Counted from the stretch's first letter, positions 54,183 through 64,000 are shown. The stretch: DNA of 64,000 bases from CAADGV01 sp040290295 (GCA_040290295.1 PSMW01000013.1:1-64000), one strand, 5' to 3'. Notes: generated by a model not told the origin, from the sequence alone. Program-made: numbers and translations.

Positions 54183-56075
54183 TCATTCCTCGAGCGTCGT
54201 GATGTTGCCCGGGTCTTGACCGAGCGCTCGGGCTTTCAACACACGACGCATAATCTTGCCGCTGCGCGTCTTCGGCAATGAATCAACAATTTCAATGTGT
54301 TCGGGCTTGGCAATCGGTCCAAGTTCGCGCGCAACATGCTGACGCAGTTCTTCGGCGAGACCGTCTCGTTTAGCGTGTCCTGCTTTCAGTAACACATAGG
54401 CGTGAATCGCATTCCCCTTCACTTCGTGTGGAAGTCCGATGGCAGCAGCTTCGGCAACCGCGGGATGACTGACGAGCGCGCTCTCGATCTCCGCGGTTCC
54501 GAGACGATAGCCCGACACTTTGATCACATCATCCACACGACCAATGATCCAGTAATATCCATCTTCGTCTCTGCGAGCAGAGTCACCCGTCAGATACATG
54601 CCCGGATACTTGCTCCAGTATTGTTGGACGTAGCGGTCGGGATCGTTGTAGAGTGTCCGCAGCATGGCGGGCCACGGAGTTTTGACGACGAGATAGCCTT
54701 CCTCATTCGGACCCACCGGCTTACCGCTCTCGTCGAGAATATCCATCTGCACGCCCGGGAACGGCCGCGTCCCGGAACCGGGTTTGAGCGGCACACAAGG
54801 CATCGGGGTAATCATGAACATGCCGGTTTCCGTCTGCCACCATGTGTCCATGAGCGGGCAGCGCCCCTTGCCGATGACGCGGTGGTACCACTTCCATGCT
54901 TCGGGATTGATCGGCTCGCCAACAGAACCGAGCAGGCGCAGCGACGAGAGGTCGTGACGGTTGGGCCACGCTTCGCCGTAACGCATAAGGCCTCGGATCG
55001 CTGTCGGAGCAGTGTAGAGAATGTTGATGCCGTACTTTTCGATCATCTGCCACCAGCGATTGGGGTAAGGATAGTTCGGCGCGCCTTCGTAGAGGAACGA
55101 TGTCGTGCCGTTCAACAGCGGACCGTACACAATGTAGCTGTGACCCGTTATCCATCCGGGATCGGCCGCGCACCAGTAGCGATCTTCTTCATGGATGTCG
55201 AAGACGTATTTCAACGTCGTGCAGGTTCCTACCATGTAACCGCCGTGTGTGTGTAGAATTGCTTTCGGCTTTCCGGTCGTGCCGGAGGTGTAGAGCATGA
55301 AGAGCGGATCTTCCGCATCCATCACTTCGATCTGACAAGAGCCGTTAGCAATGGGAAGCGCCATCAACTCATGGTACCACATATCGCGCCCCTGCTCCAT
55401 ATTCACCGGCTCGCCCGTTCGCTTGACCACAAGCACGCATTCGACCGAGCCGCTGCGCTGGAGCGCTTCGTCCACGATCTGTTTAAGAGGAACTACCTTC
55501 CCACGCTGGAACGCGCCGTCGCACGTGACCAAGACGCGACTCTGGCTGTCTTCGATACGCTCCGCGAGAGCTTCCACCGTGAACCCACCGTACACCACCG
55601 AATGAATCGCTCCGATGCGAGCGCACGCCAACATCGCGATCGGTAGTTCCGGCACGCGACCCATGTAAATGGTGACGCGGTCGCCCTTCTTCACACCCAA
55701 ACTCTTCAGCACGTTCGCGAAGCGACACACTTCCCGGCGCAGCGCAAAGTAGGAGAACGAACGGAACTCGCCGTTCTCACCTTCCCACAACAATGCAAGC
55801 TTGTTGCGGCGTGCGGTTTCCGCGTGGCGATCGAGGCAGTTGTACACGATGTTGGTCCTGCCGCCGACAAACCACTTGAAGAACGGCTTGTTCGTCTCGT
55901 CCAGCACTTTGTCCCAATGCTGAAACCAATGCAACTCGTTCGCTTCTTTCGCCCAGAAGCCTTCGAGGTCGCGTTCAGCCTCTTGCCGCAACTTGTCCCA
56001 GTCTTTCACATGCGCGTGGCGGAGAACGTCTTCAGATGGATAATACACTTCGCCGGAAAGTTTCTTTTCTGCCAT
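54183..56075 (-). CDS. acs: Acetyl-CoA synthetase
   Basis: 630 residues, slightly shorter than E. coli Acs (652). Adenylate-forming motifs are all present: A3 LYTSGTTGKPKAILHTHGG, A5 MDTWWQTETGMFMITP, A7 LTGDSARRDEDGYYWIIGR, A8 DDVIKVSGYRLGTAEIESA and A10 PKTRSGKIMRR, with the catalytic and acetylation-sensitive Lys. The acetyl-pocket Trp lies in WWQTE. It activates acetate to acetyl-CoA. It stands alone; no deacetylase or acetyltransferase gene is adjacent. The assignment is secure, although propionate activation cannot be excluded. Confidence 0.94.
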   Translation of the reverse strand: MAEKKLSGEVYYPSEDVLRHAHVKDWDKLRQEAERDLEGFWAKEANELHWFQHWDKVLDETNKPFFKWFVGGRTNIVYNCLDRHAETARRNKLALLWEGENGEFRSFSYFALRREVCRFANVLKSLGVKKGDRVTIYMGRVPELPIAMLACARIGAIHSVVYGGFTVEALAERIEDSQSRVLVTCDGAFQRGKVVPLKQIVDEALQRSGSVECVLVVKRTGEPVNMEQGRDMWYHELMALPIANGSCQIEVMDAEDPLFMLYTSGTTGKPKAILHTHGGYMVGTCTTLKYVFDIHEEDRYWCAADPGWITGHSYIVYGPLLNGTTSFLYEGAPNYPYPNRWWQMIEKYGINILYTAPTAIRGLMRYGEAWPNRHDLSSLRLLGSVGEPINPEAWKWYHRVIGKGRCPLMDTWWQTETGMFMITPMPCVPLKPGSGTRPFPGVQMDILDESGKPVGPNEEGYLVVKTPWPAMLRTLYNDPDRYVQQYWSKYPGMYLTGDSARRDEDGYYWIIGRVDDVIKVSGYRLGTAEIESALVSHPAVAEAAAIGLPHEVKGNAIHAYVLLKAGHAKRDGLAEELRQHVARELGPIAKPEHIEIVDSLPKTRSGKIMRRVLKARALGQDPGNITTLEE

Positions 56076-56238
56076 GAGTCTGTTCCCTTGATACGTGTGT
56101 GTGAATGACGGTTAGGATAACGTCTTCTGTTCGGACGTGGAGTGCGATCTGCTTGCCGGCACGAGAAAACGGGTTGGCTAAATATTGAAAACCGCGAAGA
56201 GAGATGCAAGCTGCTGCGGCACAACACAGGAGGCTTCT

Positions 56239-57201
56239 TCAATCCGCCACTGGCGGAAGCACAATGGTGAAGAACTGATCCAGCAGCGGATAGAATCCTT
56301 TCCAATCCCAGCTTCCGAATGTATGCCCCAGTCCCTCAGCCAGCACGAACCATTTCTTTTCGTTCGGTGCATCGGCGGGCCACACATTGAATGTAGAAGG
56401 CTCGCCTTCGTACCAATGGTCGTAGCGCAGTTTGGAGCGTTCCCACCCGTAGTAATCTTGGTCGCCCATGAGAAAGAGGACGCGCGGCTTGTGCGACGGA
56501 CTTGCATTGTGCCGACGAATGTCGCCGTCGTTCAACACATCTCGCTCATACACATCGTTGATGAAGGCTGCAACCGGCAAAAGCCACGTCAGATCGAGCT
56601 TACGAACGTTGAGGCGTGGAAGACGATAGCGCTCCGAAACATAGCCCAGGAACGGCGTGATATCTACGTTGGAGAAGGTCGTTTGAATTGCCTCCCAGGG
56701 CGATGACGGACACGATTTGATGATGGCAGCAGCAACGCGTTCGTCGTCAACCGTTGTCCGTTGTGCAGCGAGCGCACCGAGCGAGTCTCCGAAAAGCACG
56801 TAGGGTTTGGGAAAGCCGTGCTCATCGGCGTAGTCCATTGCCGCACGAACGTCGAGCGATTCGGCACTCCCGAACGTCACAGGTGCATCCTGTGACAATC
56901 CATGGTGCCGGAAATCGAAACCGAGGGTAGCGACGGAAAATTTCTTCGTGAGATACTTGGCGTAGTGAACATAGACCGTGTGGCGGGAGTGCAACGTGTA
57001 GCCGTGGCAAAAGATCACGGTGCCACGCACATGTCCTGCCGGCACATGTGCCCACCCGTGAAGCCGGACACCATCACGAGAGAGAAACGTGATAGACTCA
57101 GCCTCGTCCCATGACAATGGTTGCGCCGAAAGACGATCGCGAATGCATCGCGCAAAGAACACTTGGGCAAACTTTCGCGCTATCGCTTTCCGCAAGACCA
57201 T
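56239..57201 (-). CDS. Alpha/beta hydrolase (serine hydrolase)
   Basis: 320 residues from the ATG at 57201 (GGGAG upstream); the preceding in-frame codon set starts with GTG at 57207. The fold is clear: oxyanion HGYTLHSRH after VIFC, nucleophile elbow FGDSLGALAAQ, acid in FLMGDQDYYGW and the catalytic His in EGLGHTFGSW. The N-terminus (about 25 basic and hydrophobic residues) could be a weak membrane anchor. It resembles bem46/FrsA-like esterases or lipases; the substrate is unknown. It is followed by acs after a 163-base gap and is probably transcribed separately. Confidence 0.88.
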   Translation of the reverse strand: MVLRKAIARKFAQVFFARCIRDRLSAQPLSWDEAESITFLSRDGVRLHGWAHVPAGHVRGTVIFCHGYTLHSRHTVYVHYAKYLTKKFSVATLGFDFRHHGLSQDAPVTFGSAESLDVRAAMDYADEHGFPKPYVLFGDSLGALAAQRTTVDDERVAAAIIKSCPSSPWEAIQTTFSNVDITPFLGYVSERYRLPRLNVRKLDLTWLLPVAAFINDVYERDVLNDGDIRRHNASPSHKPRVLFLMGDQDYYGWERSKLRYDHWYEGEPSTFNVWPADAPNEKKWFVLAEGLGHTFGSWDWKGFYPLLDQFFTIVLPPVAD

Positions 57202-57289
57202 ACACACTCCCTCTGATTTGATGAACGTTGACCCACCATCGAGACAAGCTCGTTCTCCCTCTACAATACGATAAAACTTTCACAAGGCA

Positions 57290-57303
57290 GTGAGTGTACT
57301 CAC
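57290..57303. repeat. GTGAGT-GT-ACTCAC inverted repeat upstream of the hydrolase gene
   Basis: A perfect 6+2+6 palindrome about 90 bases upstream of the hydrolase start and 72 bases past the T9SS gene end. Its size is that of a dimeric repressor site. There is no further support. Confidence 0.3.
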
Positions 57304-57374
57304 ATCACTAGAGGTTATCGGCAACGAACGTTCATCATTCACAGCCAGCGCAGTGTGCATCACGCGAACACCGC

Positions 57375-59184
57375 TCATCGAATCAGCAGCATCTTCCGGC
57401 TTGCCGTGAACTCCCCGGCACGCAAGCGGTACACATACATGCCGCTCGCCGCTGCAACGCCGCCGGCGTTGGTCCCATCCCACGGTACCGTGTAGACACC
57501 CGTCGTCTGTTCTCCCTCTACCAACGTTTTCACGAGTTGACCCAACGCGTTGAACACGTCCAGTCGTACGTTGCTTCGCTTGCTCAGTTGGTAGCGAATG
57601 ACGGTCGAAGGATTGAAGGGATTGGGCCAATTTTGGTGCAACGCAAATGCGATGCGTACCAACGGAATGCCTCCGCTGTGGGCGGCTACGAACGCATCAG
57701 TGCCGATGAGCATCTTCCATGAGCGGGGCGTGCCCGCCTCTCCCGTTCGGAGAACGAACGAGCCTCCCTGTAAGGCAATCGGCACAAATTCATCTTTATC
57801 CAAAAGAACCATCGTCAATCCATCGGGTCTGTGACCATACTCGACCACGTGGAGGAGCACGGTCTGGTGCGAGAGGTTCGAGCTGAGTTCGAGATTCCAC
57901 TCTTCGCCATCTTGCGGAAACGGCTTGAAGTTCGCAGCAAAGCGTTTCCCCTCCACGATCGAGAGTTGGAGGTGATCGCCGATCGGCGGCGGCTCGTGTA
58001 GGTCAAGACGATCATCTTCTCTCGTTGCACCCGATTTGAATCCCAAAAAGTTGTACCGATCCCGAAGTTCACTGCCCATTGTTTGAGCTTCGATCTGCAC
58101 AATATACTCGTCGCTCGACTGCACCACCGGCTTGCTCTCANNNNNNNNNNTCGGCAATGTTCGTCGCTGCCTCGATGGGTAAAACGGCAAGGGTGAGGGG
58201 TCGCCCAGAACGATTCTCGACGAAGTAGCCTTCCCATGGTTCCAACACGCGGATATTGAGTTGGTAAGGACTGACGCCGTCGTAGAAGTATGCAGGACTC
58301 ACATCCTGTTGAGCAATGAGCGAATCCCAATCAATCCGGAAAGCGAATGGCGAAGCAATCTGATTCCAACCCGTGTCGAGCACGATGGTGGCTGGCTGAA
58401 TCGTCGAGACCGAGGTGCCGTGGTCGATGTCGAAGCCGCCACCGTTCTGCGTGATTAGCCAGAACGCGTTGCCCGGCCTGAACTGTGCGGCAATGCGCGG
58501 ATACTCTTCGTAGTGATCGCGCTGCCAACGGAACAGCCTCCACACGCTCGGATTGTACGGACCGAGATCGTCTTCCAACACGCTCCGATGTGCAGGCTCG
58601 ATCAAATCGACAGCAACCGACACCATGCGGTACGTCCGGCGCTGTTGAACGATCGGGAACGAGAAGGTCTCGAACCGTACTCGTATCGTATCGACACCGG
58701 CCGCCGGAAACCGCGCAACCCCTTGCAAAGAATTGAGCCGGATGAAGTATTCCAAACCTCGTATGGAAACAGCCTCGGCAGGGACCGTGGCGCGGAGTGT
58801 ATCACCGCTTCGCTGCAATGCTATCACCGCGAAGCGACGCTCACCGCCTTTGCGGTAGTAAAGGCTTTCGTCGGAGGTGACGAACGCGCGCGGCAGAATA
58901 ACTTTCAACCCCAACGAGTAACCAACGACGGCGCTTTCGGGCTTCACAGCAGTCAGTGTCAGCGTTCCGCGCACGAGCAGTGAGTTGAGCAATCTCGCTT
59001 GGACAATGCCTCGCGAACCGACGACATGCTCACTTAATTGTTGGCCCGCAATGCTCGTCAACGAGCCACGCTGAGAAGGAACAACGTCGAATCCCATCGA
59101 GAAGGTGGAGAACTCCACCACGCGGGTTTGCGCCAAGATCACACAAGGCAAAACAATCGTGATGAACCAAGACGCTGCTTTCAT
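57375..59184 (-). CDS. T9SS-sorted surface protein (paralogue B), interrupted by a scaffold gap
   Basis: The ATG at 59184, after GGAGG, opens a signal peptide (MKAASWFITIVLPCVILAQT). A beta-rich body follows with a module containing EDDLGPYNPSVWRLFRW, GNAFWLITQNGGGFDIDHG and LDTGWNQIASPFAFRIDW. The run of ten N at 58141-58150 interrupts the frame. After it the protein resumes with RYNFLGFKSGATREDDRLDL and ends in a T9SS type A domain (LHQNWPNPFNPSTVIRYQL, VFNALGQLVKTLVEG, SGMYVYRLRAGEF). About 600 residues are visible; the true length depends on the gap. A paralogue starts beyond the right edge and ends at 62647. Confidence 0.85.
58141..58150. other. Assembly gap (10 N)
   Basis: Ten N inside the T9SS protein gene. 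Ten is a conventional filler, so the missing length is unknown; both sides translate as one protein family, so the join is plausible. Confidence 0.98.
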
Positions 59185-59197
59185 GATTGCCTCCTCC

Positions 59198-61287
59198 TCA
59201 CTTCGATCGTTCGAGGGACGCTCGTTGCTCGAGCGCGCGCACCGCGGCTTGGAGCGCTGCAATCTGCTTCTGTTGCTCCTTCACGATTTCCAGCAGATAG
59301 AGACTGAGCTTGTCGTACTTTATCCCTTCAGGATACTGTTCGGATCGTTCTGCAGCCAATTCCGTCGCTACCTTCTCCACATCACCCGGCAAGAAGCCCA
59401 CATCGGCTTTCCGTGTCCGTTCCCACGTGAACTTGTACGGTGTGAGTTCCAAAACGCGTTCGGGATTGGAGAGCCTTCGAGGATCCATGGGGACGCTCGG
59501 TTCTGGATTGGTCAGAATGGTATAGAAGGTTCCATCGGAGAAGGCATGAACATCGTAGCGAGCACCTGACGGTTGAAATAGCGGCATACTCCGAACACGG
59601 ATGTTGCCGTTGACATCGAGTGCTTCCGTTGGTACCCTTGTGCGCATGCCCACGCGTGAACTGTCCAGATCGACAAAGAGCGCGGCACCCGTTGCCGGGA
59701 GCGCTACCTCGTTATTCGCATAGTCGAATCCCAAAAAGTCCTTGAACGTTGTCCCATCGTAACCGTACAGCCACAATCGCTATTTGTCCTACGCTCCGAC
59801 AAACTGAAACGTATGTTGACCGGCGAAAGGGGCCCCGGCCGTTTGATGACCACGTCATCGGTATTCGCATTCGGTGAATTCTGGATATACACGCCCTGAG
59901 TCCCGCCTCGAACATCGAGCACCCCATCAGGCGCTGCGGTGTTGATGCCGATAAGCTTCGAGCCGATTCCAACCGAAAGCACCGAATTGAGGGAATCCTG
60001 CTGAAACAGCATTTGATCGGTCAGATCGTTGTAAGCGAGTCCCCAGTTACTGAAGCCGGGTGAATGTGCGAGCAACGTACGTCGGGGGTTGACCGTTCCA
60101 GATTGATAAATGTACATCAGCGGCGTTGTACCGTTGGTGAAGCCGAGTGTGTTGGTGAGTGTCAGTTGGGAGTACGGAGTAGCGATTCCAAGACCGAGTC
60201 GCGCGTTGGCAATATCCCAGAAAAAATTGTTCGTGCCCAGCAGACTCGTCGCCGTATTCCAAATCGCCACCTGTCCTGCTGTGGCTGAACCTCCGATACC
60301 TCCCGCACCGAGCGAGTCGTTGCGCGGCACCCAAGCAGTGCCCGTCCACTTCATAACTTGTCCTTCCACCGCGCCATTCTGTGCGATGTCTTGAAAGAGT
60401 ATCGAGCCATCTTGAATGTTTGCCGAAGCGACCGCGTTCGGTGCAAGCTGTCCGTTGCCGATCGCTCCACCCGCTACGTGCACCGTCTTGACGGCACCCG
60501 AAGCGATCTTCGCACTGTCAATCGCACCCGATGCGATCATCGCATTCGTCACCCCGCTGTTAGCAATAGCGATCGAGCCTGTGGACGTGATCGGATTCGA
60601 ACTCAACGGCAGACCACTCGTACCGCTGACCGCACCCGGCGTTCCGGCACTTAAGCTCGTGATGCCGACGCCATCGATGGAGTCAGGTCGCGCCACCCAG
60701 GTTGTTCCTGTCCATTTCATCACCTGCCCGGCTACTGCTCCATTCTGCCCTAAATCCTGAAAGAGAATCGTTCCGTTCAAAATCTTATCCGTTGTAACGG
60801 CATCAGCCGCAAGCTTTGCGTTCGTGATCGCTCCATTCGGGACTGTCCCTGCAATGCGGGCGCTGTCAACCACCTGCGGCGTAGGAGCACTCAGCGCCAC
60901 AGTTGCGGTACCCGACTTCATCGAGCGGAACGCATACGCTCCTGCCAGGAGCGGGATGCGACGAGTGATTTCGGGATCGCTTTCGATTTGCACGCTCAGC
61001 CATCGCTGAGCTGTGAAGAAGCCGGGAAAATCTGATGTGCCTCCCAGCTGTGTCGAAAACAATCCACGCTTCACCTGCACGTTCCGCGCGCCAATCCACA
61101 GCGGCGATCCGCCTGTACTGTCGGCGTAGAGTCGGAATGTGAAGGTGTAGATTCCATCGGGGAGCGGATTGCCGGCGCTGTCCGTCAGTGCACCCTGATA
61201 GGAAATGGTTCGAGGAATTTGGGCGTTCCCTAGATCGAGACATAAGAGGATGAGGAGCGCGTAGAGTGTGCGTGCCATGGTATTCAT
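59198..61287 (-). CDS. Tail-fibre-like surface protein with S74-type C-terminal chaperone domain (one frameshift)
   Basis: About 695 codons. A signal peptide ends near LGNAQ. The next domain (ISYQGALTDSAGNPLPDGIY, FTFRLYADSTGGSPLW) is common in FCB-group exported proteins. Two repeats follow, with GAITNAKLAADAVTTDKIL and QNGAVAGQVMKWTGTTWV, the latter repeated as QNGAVEGQVMKWTGTAWV. The first frame ends near 59780; restoring one T in GATTGTGG joins it to LWLYGYDGTTFKDFLGFDY. The protein closes with VGFLPGDVEKVATELAAE and LYLLEIVKEQQKQIAAL, the helical end of S74/endosialidase chaperone domains, which trimerise tail fibres. It lies between an outer-membrane barrel gene and T9SS paralogue B. 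Confidence 0.8.
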
Positions 61288-61320
61288 GACGACCTCTTTG
61301 AAAAGTGATTACTCCCGAGA

Positions 61321-61334
61321 GCCGAACATTCGGC
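61321..61334. repeat. GCCGAA-CA-TTCGGC inverted repeat upstream of the tail-fibre-like gene
   Basis: A perfect 6+2+6 inverted repeat 34 bases upstream of the ATG at 61287. It could be an operator or small leader hairpin. Confidence 0.3.
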
Positions 61335-61527
61335 ACAAGGGCATGAGAATTAGCGTGGCCATTGAAACGCTACCGCACCATCTGCGTTCAAAAAGCGAAC
61401 GAGGGGTAGAAGAGGGAGAAAATGTCCGAGGGAGATCGGTCCTCGGTGGCTGCCCGACTGTCACAGCCGAGTATGTATTGCGGTGTGCAATGAAAGGTAG
61501 GAGTAGGGCGTCTGTGCCGTTCTGAAC

Positions 61528-62628
61528 CTAATATCGAACGATCAAACCGAGACCCGCTTCGATTCCCTTCAGTGCCTGACCGCCCTCCTTTGTTCCGTAA
61601 AAATACCGTAAGCGCAGTGGCATCACAACGTCGGTCGCCAGAACGATCTCGGGCACGGCCCCGATGCCGATGATGCTGTACCCGGAGAAGAATGCAAACG
61701 TCTTCTCGAAGAATCGTCCTTCAAGAATAAATTGCGTTGCAAATCGATCCGAGAAACTCGCCCGATAGGCTGCGAGCACTTCGCCTTGGTTCGGCGTGAG
61801 ACGTTGTTGAAGCGGCGTGAACGTACCGCCGAAGCCCGCCTCCGCTTTTCCCTTCGATCGAAAAGAACCGACCACCAGCAATTCATTCCTCTCGAAGGAA
61901 GCCTTGAACTGTGCCGTTGCGCGGACCCTATCGCCTGAGGCGAACACTTCTGAGCCATTGAGTTTGTCCCTGCCGTATCGTGTGTACACCACATCGAGTG
62001 CGATCGAGGAGGTCTCGGAGGTTCGGATTTCGACACCGACGGTTCCCAAGAACTCATTGCCGGGTTTGAGCGTGCCCCCGTTTTCGATCGGCTTGTACTC
62101 TCCGCGGTACTGAAACCCTGCACCAAGACCGAACACGACGTCCTCACCGACGGGCAACGCCCACATTACACTCGGCGAGAGGTTGAAGCCCGAGCCGAAG
62201 TTCGGCATCTGGAAGCGGAAAATGTTCTCTGCAATCACCGCAGAGGTTCGGAACTGACTGAACGGCAATTGCTTTTTCCCACTGGGGATGCCCACACCGA
62301 GAGCGAAGACAAGATTGGCTGATTCGAAGTAGTAATTGCCGGCAAGCTGCACGTCCGATAAGCCGCTGAGTGTCGTAACGTCGCCGCTGGTGGACCCGAA
62401 CGAGCCTCGCAACGAAACACTCGCTGATCGGCTGAGAGGTTGATACACGTACAGCACTGCGCTGCTTTGCGACACGGTGCTGCTGTCGAGCGACCATCGC
62501 TGAAACAGCGGCGCGACCTGAAGCACTCCCCGCTGACTGATGACATCACCGTCCTCTTGCGCAAGAGCGAATCGGAACGTCGAGAGCGACAACGTCAAAA
62601 AGAGAACGATCGAGACTGAAGTTTTCAT
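61528..62628 (-). CDS. Outer-membrane beta-barrel protein of the surface module
   Basis: 366 residues from the ATG at 62628 (TCAGGA upstream; ATG at 62634 is alternative). A signal peptide ends near RFALAQ. The mature part consists of repeated amphipathic beta-strands with aromatic belts, for example ENIFRFQMPNFGSGFNLSPS, VVFGLGAGFQYRGEYKPI and MPLRLRYFYG, and it ends in the outer-membrane C-terminal form LIVRY (final Tyr). It resembles transporter or channel-like barrels of about 14 strands; no named family is certain. It starts 18 bases after T9SS paralogue A ends. Confidence 0.78.
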   Translation of the reverse strand: MKTSVSIVLFLTLSLSTFRFALAQEDGDVISQRGVLQVAPLFQRWSLDSSTVSQSSAVLYVYQPLSRSASVSLRGSFGSTSGDVTTLSGLSDVQLAGNYYFESANLVFALGVGIPSGKKQLPFSQFRTSAVIAENIFRFQMPNFGSGFNLSPSVMWALPVGEDVVFGLGAGFQYRGEYKPIENGGTLKPGNEFLGTVGVEIRTSETSSIALDVVYTRYGRDKLNGSEVFASGDRVRATAQFKASFERNELLVVGSFRSKGKAEAGFGGTFTPLQQRLTPNQGEVLAAYRASFSDRFATQFILEGRFFEKTFAFFSGYSIIGIGAVPEIVLATDVVMPLRLRYFYGTKEGGQALKGIEAGLGLIVRY

Positions 62629-62646
62629 GGGCATTCCTGAGTGATA

Positions 62647-64000
62647 TTATCGCACCAACAATATTTTTCTCGTCGCTCGGAAGTCACCTGCACGCAGAAG
62701 GAGCATGTACACTCCGCTGGCAGCACCAATGCCGCGATCGTCCGTTCCATCCCACACCACATTGTACGCGCCTGCACCCTGCTCGGCACGAACAAGTGTT
62801 CGCACGTGCTTGCCCAAGACATCGAAAAGATCCAACGCAACCTTGGCACGTTTGCCGAGCGTGTACCGAATCGTCGTGCTCGGATTAAAGGGATTCGGAT
62901 AGTTCTGCAGTAATGCAAACTCCATCGGCTGGAGCGGGATGCCGTCGCGCCGCGCGTTCACGAACGCTTCAATGCCGATGAGAACGCGCAGCGTGCGCAC
63001 GCGTTGCGCCCCATCGAAGCGCACGGCAAACGCACCATTCGTAACAGGAACCGCGGCAAGCTCGTCTTCATCCAACACATACACACCAAAGCCGATAGGC
63101 GGAACGCCCTCTTCATGCAGGGTAACGTTCACCGTGCGATGAGAAGCCGGCGACGAAAGGTGCACCGTCCATTCCGCCCCGTCGCCGGCGAGCGGCTTGT
63201 AGTTGCACGCGTAGTCGCGTCCATCTTGCATAACCGACAACCGCACACCTTCCCCGACGGCAGGCGGCTTCGGCAAGTCGGTTTTGTCATCACCTTCAAC
63301 CGCGCCATCACGGAAGCCGATGAAATTGTACGCATCGCTCAACGATCCAGACGAAGCAGAAAGTTGGAGGCGATACGCCCCGCTTGCCGACGATGTACTC
63401 GTCGGCCACCGCATGGCTCTGCTCTTTGATTCAACAGGGGGAATCGTCAATGAGATGGTATCAGAAGAATCATTGTACACGAAGTATCCCTGCCACGGGC
63501 TGAGTACGCCGACGTCGGGCACGAACTGCACGCCATCGTAAAAGAACGGACCGCGCACCAACTGACTGTTGCCGACACTCACCCAATCCACCGGAAACGC
63601 GAACGGGTTTCCGATCTGATTCCATCCGGGTTGAACGGGAACGTTGATCGTCTGGCGAGCAGAGATCGAGAGGGCATTAACAATATCAAACCTTCCTCCG
63701 GAGCGCGTGATCAACCAAAACGCCACGCCTTTTTGGAAGGAAGGCGGTATGATGTTCTGAAACTCCGAGTATGCACTGCCATTCCATCGCAGGATTCTCC
63801 ATTGCGTGCGATCATACGGACCAAAGTCATCGGCGAGTACGGAGTTGAAATCGGGTTGTGCAATCTCCAACGGAATCGAAATCATCTTGTACCGTGCCGC
63901 CTGGAGCGTATCGGGAAAGAGGACCGATTCAACGGGAACACGAATATGCGCGGGATTCTGCACGTAGTTTCCTGCAGGAAAGCTCAGCATGCTACCCGAG
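62647..64000 (-). CDS. T9SS-sorted surface protein (paralogue A), N-terminus beyond window
   Basis: The frame is open through the right edge; the ATG at 63990 is internal, because the residues before it continue in frame and the paralogue has about 200 more residues at this point. The visible 451 codons carry the same module as paralogue B (ADDFGPYDRTQWRILRW, GVAFWLITRSGGRFDIVN, VQPGWNQIGNPFAFPVDW) and a T9SS type A sorting domain (LLQNYPNPFNPSTTIRYTL, LDLFDVLGKHVRTLV, SGVYMLLLRAGDF). It should be exported and anchored on the surface. It heads the visible part of a four-gene unit with the barrel, tail-fibre and paralogue B genes. Confidence 0.87.
   Translation of the reverse strand, partial: SGSMLSFPAGNYVQNPAHIRVPVESVLFPDTLQAARYKMISIPLEIAQPDFNSVLADDFGPYDRTQWRILRWNGSAYSEFQNIIPPSFQKGVAFWLITRSGGRFDIVNALSISARQTINVPVQPGWNQIGNPFAFPVDWVSVGNSQLVRGPFFYDGVQFVPDVGVLSPWQGYFVYNDSSDTISLTIPPVESKSRAMRWPTSTSSASGAYRLQLSASSGSLSDAYNFIGFRDGAVEGDDKTDLPKPPAVGEGVRLSVMQDGRDYACNYKPLAGDGAEWTVHLSSPASHRTVNVTLHEEGVPPIGFGVYVLDEDELAAVPVTNGAFAVRFDGAQRVRTLRVLIGIEAFVNARRDGIPLQPMEFALLQNYPNPFNPSTTIRYTLGKRAKVALDLFDVLGKHVRTLVRAEQGAGAYNVVWDGTDDRGIGAASGVYMLLLRAGDFRATRKILLVR

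Noticed and set aside
59198..61287. Prophage tail-fibre gene
   Set aside because: The protein has a signal peptide and lies among T9SS and outer-membrane genes, with no other phage genes nearby; a bacterial surface fibre fits better.

Overview
The window reads as a chromosomal contig from a member of the Bacteroidota/Chlorobiota (FCB) superphylum, most likely an Ignavibacteria- or Kapabacteria-like lineage. The clues are three extracellular proteins ending in type IX secretion (T9SS) sorting domains with the NPFNP signature, several candidate promoters of the Bacteroidota form (TTTG, about 20 nt, TAnnTTTG), a two-receiver/PPDK_N protein family that I know mainly from Bacteroidota, and a TM2/DUF2752 pair. 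G+C looks slightly above one half. A run of 10 N at 58141-58150 marks a scaffold gap, and several genes carry single-base frameshifts, mostly in short homopolymers, so this is probably a draft or metagenome assembly.

Layout. 1-2.8 kb (minus): a polysaccharide export protein running off the left edge, rmlB and an rmlC-like gene. 3.1-7.3 kb (minus): a Y1-transposase-like protein coupled to MarC, a small unknown protein, and a patatin/Omp85 fusion. 7.45-9.14 kb (minus): a small protein, a tandem rhodanese and a decayed DUF47 gene. 9.3-20.5 kb: the most unusual region. It has two tandem cassettes, each a hexameric glutamate dehydrogenase gene followed by a ~1000-residue protein with two receiver-like domains fused to a PEP-synthase-type ATP-grasp domain. 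A zinc-ribbon protein, a third glutamate dehydrogenase of a different subfamily and a convergent single-domain response regulator follow. 20.8-25.2 kb: a lipoprotein/coiled-coil membrane pair, then (minus) tRNA-Asp, FKBP, a small outer-membrane protein and an M64 peptidase with a probable CTG start. 25.3-30.5 kb (plus): DUF2752, TM2, a PAP2-like protein, an exported amidase, a T9SS BNR-repeat protein and DUF423. 30.9-35.2 kb: a MacAB-like exporter (adaptor, ATPase, two permeases). 35.4-36.0 kb: remnant of a DUF4900 protein. 36.1-41.6 kb (minus): an 1816-residue hybrid histidine kinase. 42-53 kb (minus): a C5-type haem pathway set (hemL, B, G/Y, H, F, E, D, C, A) led by a CcsA/HemX-like gene. 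53-57.2 kb (minus): two small unknown proteins, acetyl-CoA synthetase and an alpha/beta hydrolase. 57.4-64 kb (minus): a surface module with two paralogous T9SS proteins flanking an outer-membrane beta-barrel protein and a tail-fibre/S74-type protein.

How it fits together. The hem cluster can take glutamyl-tRNA to protohaem using the oxygen-dependent enzyme HemF, so it suggests a cell that meets oxygen. Three glutamate dehydrogenase loci, two of them alternating with receiver/ATP-grasp proteins, suggest tightly regulated ammonium/glutamate metabolism. No function is known to me for the receiver/PPDK_N fusion; its repeated pairing with GDH is the best candidate here for an undescribed regulatory system. 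The second cassette carries a stop codon and two frameshifts. It is either decaying or damaged by sequencing error, and only reads can decide.
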